From: an uncultured Flavobacteriales bacterium
GTDB lineage: Bacteria > Bacteroidota > Bacteroidia > Palsa-965
Direction of reading: 5' to 3'
Length of the DNA stretch: 64,000 nucleotides
Assembly (NCBI GenBank): GCA_937974275.1
Contig: CALJIF010000062.1
Coordinates: 12,512 to 76,511, forward strand
A program made the position numbers and the translations under genes. Below the pieces are notes generated by a model. The model saw nothing but the letters and a program-made list of their open reading frames with translations. It had not been told where the DNA came from and did not search any database. Of this stretch, positions 1 to 7,958 are shown piece after piece (positions within the stretch are counted from its first letter, which is position 1; each line of letters starts with the position of its first letter).

Positions 1-210
1 GATGAATGCACGATTTTGTATCCGAACACCGGAAATTTTGAACACACCTTGGAGTTGTACGATTTGAAAGGTCGCTTGGTGCGAAGAGTAGAAGGCATTG
101 TGGAAGACCGCATCGTCATTGCCCGTGAAGGTTTATTGAGCGGCGTTTACATCTACGTGTTGAGCGGCGCAAACGGCAATACGTACAAAGGGAAAATTAT
201 TGTTCGGTAA
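1..210 (+). CDS. C-terminal fragment of a T9SS-sorted secreted protein
   Basis: The reading frame is open from the window edge, so the 5' part of the gene lies outside. The visible 69 residues look like a type A T9SS C-terminal sorting domain: a 'LYPNTGNFE' opening (the family's usual YPNPxxG variant), then 'LELYDLKGRLVRR', then 'GLLSGVYIYVLSG', and a basic end 'KGKIIVR'. In this family the domain directs the protein through the outer membrane and is cleaved off on export. Nothing can be said about the function of the mature protein. It converges on the MORN lipoprotein gene with only 6 bases between stop codons. Confidence 0.85.
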   Translation, partial: DECTILYPNTGNFEHTLELYDLKGRLVRRVEGIVEDRIVIAREGLLSGVYIYVLSGANGNTYKGKIIVR

Positions 211-216
211 TACGAA

Positions 217-720
217 TTAGCGCGGACGAATCTTTTTATACTTGGTCGTATCGGGCGTTCCGGGAAATGTTTTAGCAACTGATTTTCCTTCTTCGTTCCA
301 CCAGATCCAGTTGCCCACCATTTTTCCTTCGGCATAATAACCTTCCGAACTTTTTTGTCCGTTGGGCCAATACGATACCGCATATCCGGTGCGCAAGCCG
401 TTATGATAATTGCCTTTGCTCCACAATTTACCATCGCGATAAAACGTGAGCCATTCACCTTCTGCCACACCACCCGCTATTTCTCCACGTTTGTAAATAA
501 TGCCTGTTTCGTATTTCTCCACGTATTCTCCATTGTAAATGGAATCTGAAACACGCTTGGAAACGGGCGCCACGGGCTCACTCACCGTTACGCTCGAATT
601 GCCGATGTTAGACGTATCAACTGCGACGGAATCTTTTTTGATATCCTTATTTTCGGTTGTGCCGCACGATACTGCCATCAGCGCTACACCTGAAATCAGC
701 GAAATAAAACTACTGCGCAT
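217..720 (-). CDS. MORN-variant repeat lipoprotein (YwqK-like)
   Basis: 167 residues. The N-terminus is a lipoprotein signal ending in 'LMAVSC', so the mature protein is probably anchored to a membrane. The rest carries MORN-variant (PF07661-type) repeats of the pattern NGxxxxxGxYxNGxxxGxW, for example 'DGKLWSKGNYHNGLRTG' and 'NGQKSSEGYYAEGKMVG'. Automated pipelines often call such proteins YwqK-family antitoxins, but nothing here suggests a toxin partner. The start overlaps the end of the upstream MORN gene by 11 bases, so the two are probably translated from one mRNA with the polyprenyl synthetase. Function is unknown; a structural or binding role at the envelope is an inference. Confidence 0.8.
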   Translation of the reverse strand: MRSSFISLISGVALMAVSCGTTENKDIKKDSVAVDTSNIGNSSVTVSEPVAPVSKRVSDSIYNGEYVEKYETGIIYKRGEIAGGVAEGEWLTFYRDGKLWSKGNYHNGLRTGYAVSYWPNGQKSSEGYYAEGKMVGNWIWWNEEGKSVAKTFPGTPDTTKYKKIRPR

Positions 721-1513
721 AAATAATCTCTTTAAACAACTTTTCGTTTTTGTAATATTCTTCGCGTATCAATTTTCCTTCGGGATTAAAGTACTTCCAC
801 TTTTTAATTTTTTTACCATTATTAAAACAACCGGTGGAACTTACTTTACCATTGGTATGATAGGATATCCATTTGTCATTCCATTCACCGTTCACATATT
901 TCCCTTCTGAGATGATATTACCGTTGGTATCGTAGAATTTCCAGTGACCGATGGCTTTATCTTTCGCCTGCTGTCCGGTAAATTGTAGTTGTCCGTTGCT
1001 ATACCAATTTTTGATAATGCCTTCTCCGATTCCATTTTTAAAATTGGCTTCTTCTTTCAATACGCCGTTTTCATGCCACGTGCGCCAGGTGCCGTGTTTC
1101 AATCCGTTGTTATAATATCCCGCTTCGCTTTTTATGGTATCGCTGTGATACTTAACATAAATGCCGTGTTTAATCCCGGCTTTGTATGATTCAATTTGTG
1201 TGATTTGACCGTTGGGAGCGAACATGCGCCATATCGAATCCATTTTGTCTGCTTTGTAATAACCGTGACTTTCCAGTCGTCCCAACTCACTCCAGAAAAA
1301 CCAGGCTCCTGTTGCTTGTCCATGCGCGTACAATCCTTCCGATTGTTTCATGCCGCCTTGAAAATAAAATATCCAAAGGCCGTTGAGTTTACCGGTCGAA
1401 TCAATTTGACCTTCTCCTCGTAATTTACCGTCCGGGTAAAAAACTTTATGCGGCGTTTGACTTTTTACTGCACTACATAAAATAGTAAGCGCGATTACTA
1501 CAACTATTCTCAT
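710..1513 (-). CDS. Secreted MORN-variant repeat protein
   Basis: 267 residues with an N-terminal signal peptide (hydrophobic stretch ending near 'AVKSQ') followed by about nine tandem MORN-variant repeats over the whole remaining length, e.g. 'DGKLRGEGQIDSTGKLNGLW' and 'NGLKHGTWRTWHENG'. The start codon overlaps the stop of the polyprenyl synthetase gene (ATGA-type 4-base overlap), and its own end overlaps the next MORN gene by 11 bases, a tight three-gene operon. The repeats form beta-hairpin ladders in known relatives. No catalytic motif is visible; the function is unknown. Confidence 0.8.
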   Translation of the reverse strand: MRIVVVIALTILCSAVKSQTPHKVFYPDGKLRGEGQIDSTGKLNGLWIFYFQGGMKQSEGLYAHGQATGAWFFWSELGRLESHGYYKADKMDSIWRMFAPNGQITQIESYKAGIKHGIYVKYHSDTIKSEAGYYNNGLKHGTWRTWHENGVLKEEANFKNGIGEGIIKNWYSNGQLQFTGQQAKDKAIGHWKFYDTNGNIISEGKYVNGEWNDKWISYHTNGKVSSTGCFNNGKKIKKWKYFNPEGKLIREEYYKNEKLFKEIIYAQ

Positions 1514-2484
1514 TTGGTGCGTTCTACTGTAAAGTTGACAAGTTGAATTAAAGAAGATCTTGCAGGAGATTCCGGGAATTCATCAAGAATTTGAAGGGCT
1601 TTGTTTTTGTATTCGTTCATCTTTTCGGCTGCGTATTCAAGTCCGCCGCTGGTAGTCACAAACTGAATCACTTTCTGCACTTCTTCCGGCTCTTCGTTAT
1701 GATTTTTAATAATATTAATAATGCGTCGTTTCTCGCTGCGATCCACTTTATTCAACGCGAAGATCAACGGCAGCGTCATTTTCTTTTCTTTAATATCAAT
1801 ACCGCTCGGTTTGCCGATATCTCCGGATCCGTAATCAAACAAATCATCTTTAATTTGAAAAGCAATACCGGTATATTCTCCGAACTGATGCATTTTTTTA
1901 ATGATCGTTTCATCCCGGGTAACGCTAGCCGCACCTGACGCACAGCACGAAGCAATTAATGATGCTGTCTTTTGTCGGATGATTTCAAAATAAACGGGTT
2001 CCTGAATATCCAGTCGGCGTGCTTTTTCAATTTGCAACAGTTCTCCTTCACTCATTTCGCGAACAGCACGGGAAACAATTTGTAACAAATGAAAATCGTT
2101 ATTGTCCACAGAAAGTAATAAACCTCGCGACAACAGGTAATCGCCGACTAACACAGCTATTTTGTTTTTCCAAAGTGCATTTACGGAAAAGAAACCGCGA
2201 CGCATATTGGAGTCGTCCACTACATCATCATGAACCAATGTTGCAGTATGCAATAATTCAATGAGTGCTGCCGCCCGATGTGTCGATTCATTCAACTCGC
2301 CGCACATTTTCGCACTTAAAAAAACGAACATGGGACGCAGCTGTTTGCCTTTCCGCTTCACGATGTAAGCCGTAATCTTGTCCAACAATGGAACAGAACT
2401 TTTCATCGAGTCGCGAAACTTTCCCTCAAAGAGTTCCAGTTCTTGTGCAACGGGTGCTTTAATCTGTTCTACTGTCGATTTCAT
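1510..2484 (-). CDS. ispB: Polyprenyl diphosphate synthase (octaprenyl/heptaprenyl type)
   Basis: 324 residues, the normal size for trans-isoprenyl diphosphate synthases, which chain-extend farnesyl diphosphate with isopentenyl diphosphate to make the side chain of respiratory quinones. The first aspartate-rich motif is 'HDDVVDD' followed by 'NMRRG', the second is 'FQIKDDLFDY'; both bind the Mg-diphosphate. 'GKQLRP' near residue 48 is the usual substrate-binding segment. First gene of an operon with two MORN-repeat proteins. A one-mismatch promoter element (TACCTTCG in minus-strand sense, 2504-2497) lies 12 bases before the start. Chain length cannot be read from sequence by eye, so the symbol is by family. 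Confidence 0.93.
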   Translation of the reverse strand: MKSTVEQIKAPVAQELELFEGKFRDSMKSSVPLLDKITAYIVKRKGKQLRPMFVFLSAKMCGELNESTHRAAALIELLHTATLVHDDVVDDSNMRRGFFSVNALWKNKIAVLVGDYLLSRGLLLSVDNNDFHLLQIVSRAVREMSEGELLQIEKARRLDIQEPVYFEIIRQKTASLIASCCASGAASVTRDETIIKKMHQFGEYTGIAFQIKDDLFDYGSGDIGKPSGIDIKEKKMTLPLIFALNKVDRSEKRRIINIIKNHNEEPEEVQKVIQFVTTSGGLEYAAEKMNEYKNKALQILDEFPESPARSSLIQLVNFTVERTK

Positions 2485-2517
2485 AAGGCCATCACGAAGG
2501 TACGTGTAAAAACGCTC

Positions 2518-4062
2518 TTACGTTCCGATTTTCACATCGGCCAATTTATACGTCGTACCCTTTTGTCCAAACAAATACAACTGCTTTTCGTTCTCCTGCA
2601 GGAATAATTTCGGGCGCAAAATAATTTTCAGATCCGAGGTCTTGAACATGGCTTGTTTACTGAATTCGCCATCTTTACTTACGGTAACCAGCACCGCTAC
2701 GGACTTCATCGGTTGTGTCATGGAGCGCAATTTGGTATTCGCCGGATCTAAGTTTTTCGGATGATCATTATACATGATGTAAATGTTAGGCCCGGAAACA
2801 GCGAGTGCGAAAGACAAATAATAACCACCATCGTTGCGGCTGGTTTGATCTTTAGGAATATGTGTCGTCCACGCAATTTCTCCATTCGGATTAATGCTCA
2901 CCATAATGATGTCATCGTAATGGTAATAATCGGTGCAACTGGTGGCGCCGGTTCTGGGATCTGTGGTGCAAACGGTTTCCACAAAAAACTCTTCTGCAAC
3001 CATGATCAATCCGCCATCATCACGCAATACGAGATAACGCAGTTCGTAATCGCTGAGTTCGCGTTGTTTTTTGACGCTTTTTTCACTCATAAAGTTGAGC
3101 AGGAAATCGGGCGTAAACTCTTTATAGCTGCTGGATACAACCTGTTTCGTTTTGCGATCGATTTTCATGAAAAAAGTACCCGCCATATCCCGCGAATTTT
3201 TGTTGGAATAAAAGCCTCCACTCAAAATATTGCCGGCGTTATCTAACGTGATAGTTACCTCCGTAATGTATTTCGGTGTTAATGTGAGGTGGTATTCCTT
3301 TAGTGAATCGTACACAGCATCATACACCAGTACATCGTGGAAATAAGTAGGCTTTTTCTTACGGTCTTCTTTGGAAATATTTTCCTTGTCCATCTGCACG
3401 TAAGCCAACACGTACACTTCATCTTTTTTGGTGATGATGAATTTCTTCAGCGAAAAATCTTTGTCTTTGTAAGGCAATTTCATTTCACGAACCCACTTTT
3501 TTTTCAGGTCATGATCTATCAGCGTTAACTTAAAGGCTTCGCTGGAATACTTGTCATAAGGAGGATTAGTGACAACAAGAATGCCGCTGGAATCATCGTT
3601 TACGTAATGATAGAAGCTTCCACGGTTACGAGATTTTGTATCCTGTAAAACATCAACAGGAGTCCAGGGTTTTGCAACATTTCCATCTGTGCCGATGATT
3701 TGTGCATAGCATGTGGTGGATCGCTTGTCGCGATCGTAATACGTGCCGAAAACCATCAATGTGTTTTTGATGAAGAAGAAATTGGTGATGGTTAATCTCG
3801 AATCACCAATCTGAGCGGGAATGGGTTTTGAATACACGAGGTTCATATCGCTCTTGCGGTATTTTTCGATTCGGTATTCCGAAACGCGCATACCGGCGAT
3901 TTTAACCCGTGTGGCATAAACGGCGTCGTTGTCAGCGCCAACCAGATCTAACAGTTGTGTGCGTTTTTCGGCTTTAACCGGAACGCCCCAGGTGATATCG
4001 ATTTGGGCAAAAGTGTGTGATCCCATGATCCACAACACTACGAGAAGAAAAAAGTGTTTCAT
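2518..4062 (-). CDS. Secreted hypothetical protein
   Basis: 514 residues with a clear signal peptide (hydrophobic core, cleavage near 'SHTFAQ'). I do not recognise the family. The composition (many short beta-prone segments such as 'DEVYVLAYVQMD', 'NGEIAWTTHIPK' and 'KQLYLFGQK') suggests a repeated beta-sheet fold, possibly a propeller. A short Cys pair occurs in 'VCTTDPRTGATSCTDYYHY'. No T9SS sorting domain, lipobox or enzyme motif is seen, so it is probably periplasmic. It lies divergent from the secreted protein at 4101 with 38 bases between the starts, and 33 bases upstream of the ispB start in the same direction. Confidence 0.75.
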   Translation of the reverse strand: MKHFFLLVVLWIMGSHTFAQIDITWGVPVKAEKRTQLLDLVGADNDAVYATRVKIAGMRVSEYRIEKYRKSDMNLVYSKPIPAQIGDSRLTITNFFFIKNTLMVFGTYYDRDKRSTTCYAQIIGTDGNVAKPWTPVDVLQDTKSRNRGSFYHYVNDDSSGILVVTNPPYDKYSSEAFKLTLIDHDLKKKWVREMKLPYKDKDFSLKKFIITKKDEVYVLAYVQMDKENISKEDRKKKPTYFHDVLVYDAVYDSLKEYHLTLTPKYITEVTITLDNAGNILSGGFYSNKNSRDMAGTFFMKIDRKTKQVVSSSYKEFTPDFLLNFMSEKSVKKQRELSDYELRYLVLRDDGGLIMVAEEFFVETVCTTDPRTGATSCTDYYHYDDIIMVSINPNGEIAWTTHIPKDQTSRNDGGYYLSFALAVSGPNIYIMYNDHPKNLDPANTKLRSMTQPMKSVAVLVTVSKDGEFSKQAMFKTSDLKIILRPKLFLQENEKQLYLFGQKGTTYKLADVKIGT

Positions 4063-4075
4063 CGACGATTTACGG

Positions 4076-4083
4076 TAATTTTG
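4076..4083 (+). promoter_or_regulatory. TAnnTTTG promoter element
   Basis: TAATTTTG, an exact match to the Bacteroidota -7 consensus, 17 bases before the start codon at 4101. No clear TTG -33 element is seen at the usual distance. Confidence 0.5.
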
Positions 4084-4100
4084 TAAAGTTATTCAATATC

Positions 4101-4838
4101 ATGTATCGTCTTCTAATCCTTCTTCTCGCACTTGGTATCCGGTTGCAAAGCAGCGCACAGGTGGTATTGAAGAATGATTCTTCGGAAACACGAAGCGATA
4201 CCATTCGTGTGCGTGTGCGCCAGCATCCCGGTCAAAAACCGATTGAATATAAAGGCTCACCAATTATTACCGATAGTGTAGCACGCGCAATAAAAGCAAG
4301 TGCCGTTAATTTAATTCGAGGAGAATTCAGTGTATTATATGAACACCGCCTTTCCCGCAGATGGAGCGCAACCGGTGGATTCGGCGTAACATGGACCGAT
4401 TACTATTATGAGTTAGCCTTCAATAATGCACGATTTTTAGGATTCGGTGCTGAAGCATCGCGCTCCGTTTTTAAGGGCGGCTGGGCGTTGCGCGCAGAGC
4501 TGAAGCGTTTTTATGGCCCGGGTGCAAACGGTATTGGAGGTGCATACCTGGGCGCACAAGGCGCGCTGCGTACATGGAATATGGATTACCTGAAGTTTAA
4601 CGGACTCAGCGATATTCCAACGCCTGTTTCACGCAGCTGGACGGACATTGGAATGATTTGGGGATACAATTCGGTTGAGGCCAATGATAATTGGTTTTGG
4701 GATGCACATGTTGCCATGGGGATTCGTTTGCGCAATGAAGATCGCGTGCGCGGTTCGGGTATTGATGCGGTAGTAGAGAACAATAATTTCGTGTTGCCCT
4801 ATTTCGGCATCAACTTGCTTTTCGGTTTTACGCTTTGA
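4101..4838 (+). CDS. Secreted hypothetical protein, probable outer-membrane beta-barrel
   Basis: 245 residues with a signal peptide ('LLILLLALGIRLQSSAQ') and a body made of alternating aromatic/glycine beta strands, such as 'WSATGGFGVTWTDYYYEL' and the terminal 'LPYFGINLLFGFTL' that ends with an aromatic-hydrophobic strand as in barrel proteins. No named family is recognised. It has its own TAnnTTTG element and is convergent with rlmN, 5 bases apart. The assignment to the outer membrane is an inference from strand pattern only. Confidence 0.7.
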   Translation: MYRLLILLLALGIRLQSSAQVVLKNDSSETRSDTIRVRVRQHPGQKPIEYKGSPIITDSVARAIKASAVNLIRGEFSVLYEHRLSRRWSATGGFGVTWTDYYYELAFNNARFLGFGAEASRSVFKGGWALRAELKRFYGPGANGIGGAYLGAQGALRTWNMDYLKFNGLSDIPTPVSRSWTDIGMIWGYNSVEANDNWFWDAHVAMGIRLRNEDRVRGSGIDAVVENNNFVLPYFGINLLFGFTL

Positions 4839-4843
4839 AGCAA

Positions 4844-5929
4844 TTATTTTTTCAGTACGGTTCCCGAATCGGTTTTCAGTATCGCCTCATTTTTGTTCGC
4901 TAATTGTCCGCAAGCTGCATCAATGTCTTTTCCGCGACTGCGGCGCACGTTAACGATAATTCCTTTTTCTTCCAGAACTGCTTTGAAACGATCGAGTCGT
5001 TGAGGTAATGTCTGCTGAAACTCCCCGTCATCAATCGGATTGTATTCAATGATGTTCACTTTCGCTTTTACACGTCTGCAATAAGCGGCTAATTCCTGCG
5101 CGTCCTGAATGCCATCGTTGAAATCACGGAATACAATGAATTCGAAGGTTACACGGGTGCCTGTTTTTTCGTAAAAATAATTCAGTGCTTCCGCCAATGC
5201 ATCCAGTGAATTCTGTTCGTTGATCGGCATAATTTGATTACGCTTTTCATCATTGGCAGCATGTAACGACAAGGCAAGATTAAATTTCACTTCATCATCG
5301 CCCAGCTTTTTAATCATTTTCGCAATGCCTGCAGTAGAAACCGTAATACGTTGCGGTGACATACCCAGGCCGTCGGGAGAAGTAATGCGTTCGATAGACG
5401 TCATCATGTTTTTATAATTGAGCAATGGTTCGCCCATGCCCATATACACGATGTTGGTTAACGACTGATCATAATGTTGCTTCGCCTGATCGCGGATCAA
5501 AACCACCTGATCATATATTTCTTCCGCTTCAAGATTGCGAATGCGGGCCAACTTCCCGGTAGCACAAAATTTGCATGTTAAGCTGCAGCCTACTTGTGAA
5601 GAGATGCACGCGGTCATGCGTGAATCGGTTGGAATTAAAACGCCTTCCACAATGTTACCATCCGAAAGTTTGAACGCGTCTTTAATCGTACGGTCTTTAG
5701 AAACCTGAAACGAATCGATACTCACCGGCAGAAACGTGAAGTGCTCTTCCAGTAACTGTCGTGTGTTTTTGGAGAGATTGGTCATGGATTCGAAATCCGT
5801 AACCGATTTTTGCCACAACCATTCCCAGATCTGCTTTGCGCGAAACCCTTTTTCCCCATGCGATTCGAGGAATGATTTGATTTCGTCCAAATTTAAGGAG
5901 CGAATACTGGGCTTCGTTTTCGTTGACAT
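4844..5929 (-). CDS. rlmN: 23S rRNA (adenine2503-C2) / tRNA (adenine37-C2) methyltransferase RlmN
   Basis: Radical-SAM dual-specificity methyltransferase that methylates A2503 of 23S rRNA and A37 of some tRNAs. The [4Fe-4S] ligand motif CxxxCxxC is in 'GCSLTCKFCATGKLAR'; 'NIVYMGMGEPL' is the SAM-binding GEP motif; the C-terminal catalytic Cys sits in 'DAACGQL'. I place the start at the ATG at 5929 (361 residues, the normal family length). A longer frame exists to 6013, but those 28 extra residues look unrelated to the family and would run over the promoter element at 5934-5941. Divergent from the amidohydrolase gene. Confidence 0.95.
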   Translation of the reverse strand: MSTKTKPSIRSLNLDEIKSFLESHGEKGFRAKQIWEWLWQKSVTDFESMTNLSKNTRQLLEEHFTFLPVSIDSFQVSKDRTIKDAFKLSDGNIVEGVLIPTDSRMTACISSQVGCSLTCKFCATGKLARIRNLEAEEIYDQVVLIRDQAKQHYDQSLTNIVYMGMGEPLLNYKNMMTSIERITSPDGLGMSPQRITVSTAGIAKMIKKLGDDEVKFNLALSLHAANDEKRNQIMPINEQNSLDALAEALNYFYEKTGTRVTFEFIVFRDFNDGIQDAQELAAYCRRVKAKVNIIEYNPIDDGEFQQTLPQRLDRFKAVLEEKGIIVNVRRSRGKDIDAACGQLANKNEAILKTDSGTVLKK

Positions 5930-5933
5930 GCTG

Positions 5934-5941
5934 CAAAGGTA
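5934..5941 (-). promoter_or_regulatory. TAnnTTTG promoter element of rlmN, abutting the start codon
   Basis: In minus-strand sense TACCTTTG. Only 4 bases separate it from the rlmN ATG at 5929, so transcription would begin at or next to the start codon (leaderless mRNA). A TTG lies 21 bases upstream (5965-5963). Confidence 0.6.
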
Positions 5942-5999
5942 CAACGGACAATGATCCGATTGCAAGTTGGAAAGAAAGACTATATTAGTACGGCAAATC

Positions 6000-7184
6000 A
6001 TGACACGTTTCATTCAAGGCGATTTTTTATTCTCTGCACACACGGGTTTTGTGCCTGAAGGTGTTGTGGCTTGTGATGATGCGGGTGTCGTGCATGATGT
6101 GTTGATTCCCGGAACACATGATATTCCGCAGGAAAAGGTGGAGCGGGTGCGAGGCATTATTACACCGGGTTTTGTGAATGCACATGCGCATTTGGAATTG
6201 TCGCATTTGAAATCGCACATTTCCCGATTGACCGGCATTTCCGGTTTTGCAACTGAATTAATGGATAAACGGGGGAGTTTCGACGCTGATAATATCGCGG
6301 AAGCCATACAACTTGCAGACCGGGAAATGTATAGTAACGGCATCGTTGCAGTTGGCGATATTTCCAATAATGCAACAACTATTGCAACGAAACAGCAATC
6401 CGCAATTCATTATCATACCTTTTGCGAGTTGATTGCATTGCATCCCGCAGCTGCTGATGTGGTGATGGATTCTGGAATGCAATTACGCGGACAGTTTGAA
6501 ACTGCAGGACTTCGAGCATCCTTGGCTCCGCATGCGCCTTATTCCGTATCGCCGGGGTTAATGAAGAAAATTGTGGAAGAAAATTCCATACATAAATCGG
6601 TTGCCGCTATTCACAATCAGGAATCGAAAGCGGAATCGCAGTTTACGGAGCACGGCATCGGCAAAATTCAGGACATCTACGATCATCTCGGTATCGATAC
6701 CGCATGGTTCACGGGTTACGGCAGAACAAGTTTGCAAGCGAGTCTTCCGAATTTATTATCGCCACAGAATTTAATACTGGTGCACAATACCTTCACTTCG
6801 CCTGCAGATATTCGCTTTGCCGAAGAATTGCACAACAGTTTGTTTTGGTGTTTCTGTCCGAATGCCAACTTGTACATCGAAGGTGAATTGCCTGATTTTT
6901 ATTCGTTTTACAAAGCAGGAGTGCGGATTGTCATTGGTACTGACAGCTTGGCATCTAACGATTCGTTGGATATTGTAGAAGAATTAAAAGTGATTCAATC
7001 GCAGGCTCCGGAAATTCCTACCGAGCAATTATTGACTTGGGCAACACATAACGGTGCGCAGGCACTGCAACTCGATTGGGCCGGAACGTTTGAGTCGGGG
7101 AAAAAACCCGGAGTTGTGTTGGTAAGCGATGTAGATCGCAATCTGCACCTCACACGCGAATCGAGAGCCACGCGTTTGTTATAA
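6000..7184 (+). CDS. Amidohydrolase family protein (deaminase-like)
   Basis: 394 residues from the ATG at 6000. Metal-dependent amidohydrolase of the chlorohydrolase/adenosine-deaminase-like branch: the HxH metal motif is in 'VNAHAHLELSHLK', a later His in 'SLAPHAPYSVSP', and the metal Asp in 'IVIGTDSLASND'. Relatives deaminate S-adenosylhomocysteine, methylthioadenosine, guanine or 6-amino-6-deoxyfutalosine. The 'HxHLELS' form of the first motif reminds me of the futalosine-pathway branch, but this is a weak basis and no menaquinone genes are in the window. A near-match promoter (TTG, 18 bases, TATATTAG at 5981-5988) precedes it. The end overlaps ispD by 6 bases, convergently. Confidence 0.8.
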   Translation: MTRFIQGDFLFSAHTGFVPEGVVACDDAGVVHDVLIPGTHDIPQEKVERVRGIITPGFVNAHAHLELSHLKSHISRLTGISGFATELMDKRGSFDADNIAEAIQLADREMYSNGIVAVGDISNNATTIATKQQSAIHYHTFCELIALHPAAADVVMDSGMQLRGQFETAGLRASLAPHAPYSVSPGLMKKIVEENSIHKSVAAIHNQESKAESQFTEHGIGKIQDIYDHLGIDTAWFTGYGRTSLQASLPNLLSPQNLILVHNTFTSPADIRFAEELHNSLFWCFCPNANLYIEGELPDFYSFYKAGVRIVIGTDSLASNDSLDIVEELKVIQSQAPEIPTEQLLTWATHNGAQALQLDWAGTFESGKKPGVVLVSDVDRNLHLTRESRATRLL

Positions 7185-7862
7185 CGATTTGTTGCGCGAC
7201 TTCAACAGCGCATCCGCAATAATTAAATCGGTGGGCGTGGTAAGTTTGAAATTGTCCATATTGCCATCCACCAAATGAATGTCCTGTCCGTATGCTTCAA
7301 CAACGCTTGCGTCGTCTGTGAAGGTGTATTTGTAGCCACAATCGTAAGCGCGCTTAAGAAGTGAAGTCTGAAAACACTGCGGCGTTTGTATCTGGCAATA
7401 TTTGGAACGATCCACAGCAATACTTTTTCCCGACTCTACCTGACGAATGGAATCGTTTAACGGAATGGCAGGAATGCCGCTGCCATTAAAGCGCGCCGAC
7501 TTGAACGCACCTGCGATGGTGTTTTGTGCCACGAGCGGTCGCACTGCATCGTGTATAGCCACTAATGCATTGTCGTCTTCGATTAATGCTAATCCGTTTC
7601 TTACGGAATCAAAACGTGTTTCACCTCCGGCAACCACCTGAACTTGATGATTAAAGTGATGTTGCGTGCGCAATGCTTCCCAAGTTGAAAACTGATCGGC
7701 AGGCAATACGAGAATCAGTGCGATTTTTGGATCATATTGCACGAATGCATTAAGGCTGTGTATCAGCACAGGAATACCTTGTAACAATAAAAATTGTTTC
7801 GGCACTGCACTTTGCATGCGGGCTCCGCGACCGGCTGCTACAACGATGGCATAGTTTTTCAC
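7179..7862 (-). CDS. ispD: 2-C-methyl-D-erythritol 4-phosphate cytidylyltransferase
   Basis: 227 residues, the usual IspD length. Third step of the MEP isoprenoid pathway: CTP plus MEP gives CDP-methylerythritol. The N-terminal nucleotide motif 'VVAAGRGARM' with 'PKQF' binds CTP; 'AIHDAVRPL' and 'TPQCFQ' are family signatures; 'FTDDASVVE' carries the substrate Asp. It follows queA in the same direction but is separated from it by a strong terminator-like hairpin, so it is probably transcribed on its own. Confidence 0.95.
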   Translation of the reverse strand: MKNYAIVVAAGRGARMQSAVPKQFLLLQGIPVLIHSLNAFVQYDPKIALILVLPADQFSTWEALRTQHHFNHQVQVVAGGETRFDSVRNGLALIEDDNALVAIHDAVRPLVAQNTIAGAFKSARFNGSGIPAIPLNDSIRQVESGKSIAVDRSKYCQIQTPQCFQTSLLKRAYDCGYKYTFTDDASVVEAYGQDIHLVDGNMDNFKLTTPTDLIIADALLKSRNKSL

Positions 7863-7908
7863 ACGGTGAAAGTATCATTTGCGGCGCAGCCATGCAATAC
7901 TAAAAGCA

Positions 7909-7939
7909 GAAAAGGCCGCTCTTGCGAGACAGCCTTTTC
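7909..7939 (-). terminator. Rho-independent terminator after queA
   Basis: Perfect 8-base arms GAAAAGGC (7909-7916) and GCCTTTTC (7932-7939), with an inner CTC/GAG stem. In minus-strand sense a T-rich stretch follows. It lies between the queA stop and the ispD start. Confidence 0.7.
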
Positions 7940-7958
7940 AATTATCCGGTGTTTGGTA

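Noticed and set aside
217..1513. Toxin-antitoxin module
   Set aside because: The YwqK 'antitoxin' label comes from MORN repeats only; the neighbour is a metabolic enzyme and both proteins are exported.
5929..6013. Longer N-terminus of rlmN
   Set aside because: The extra 28 residues are not family-like and would require transcription starting beyond the promoter element at 5934-5941.
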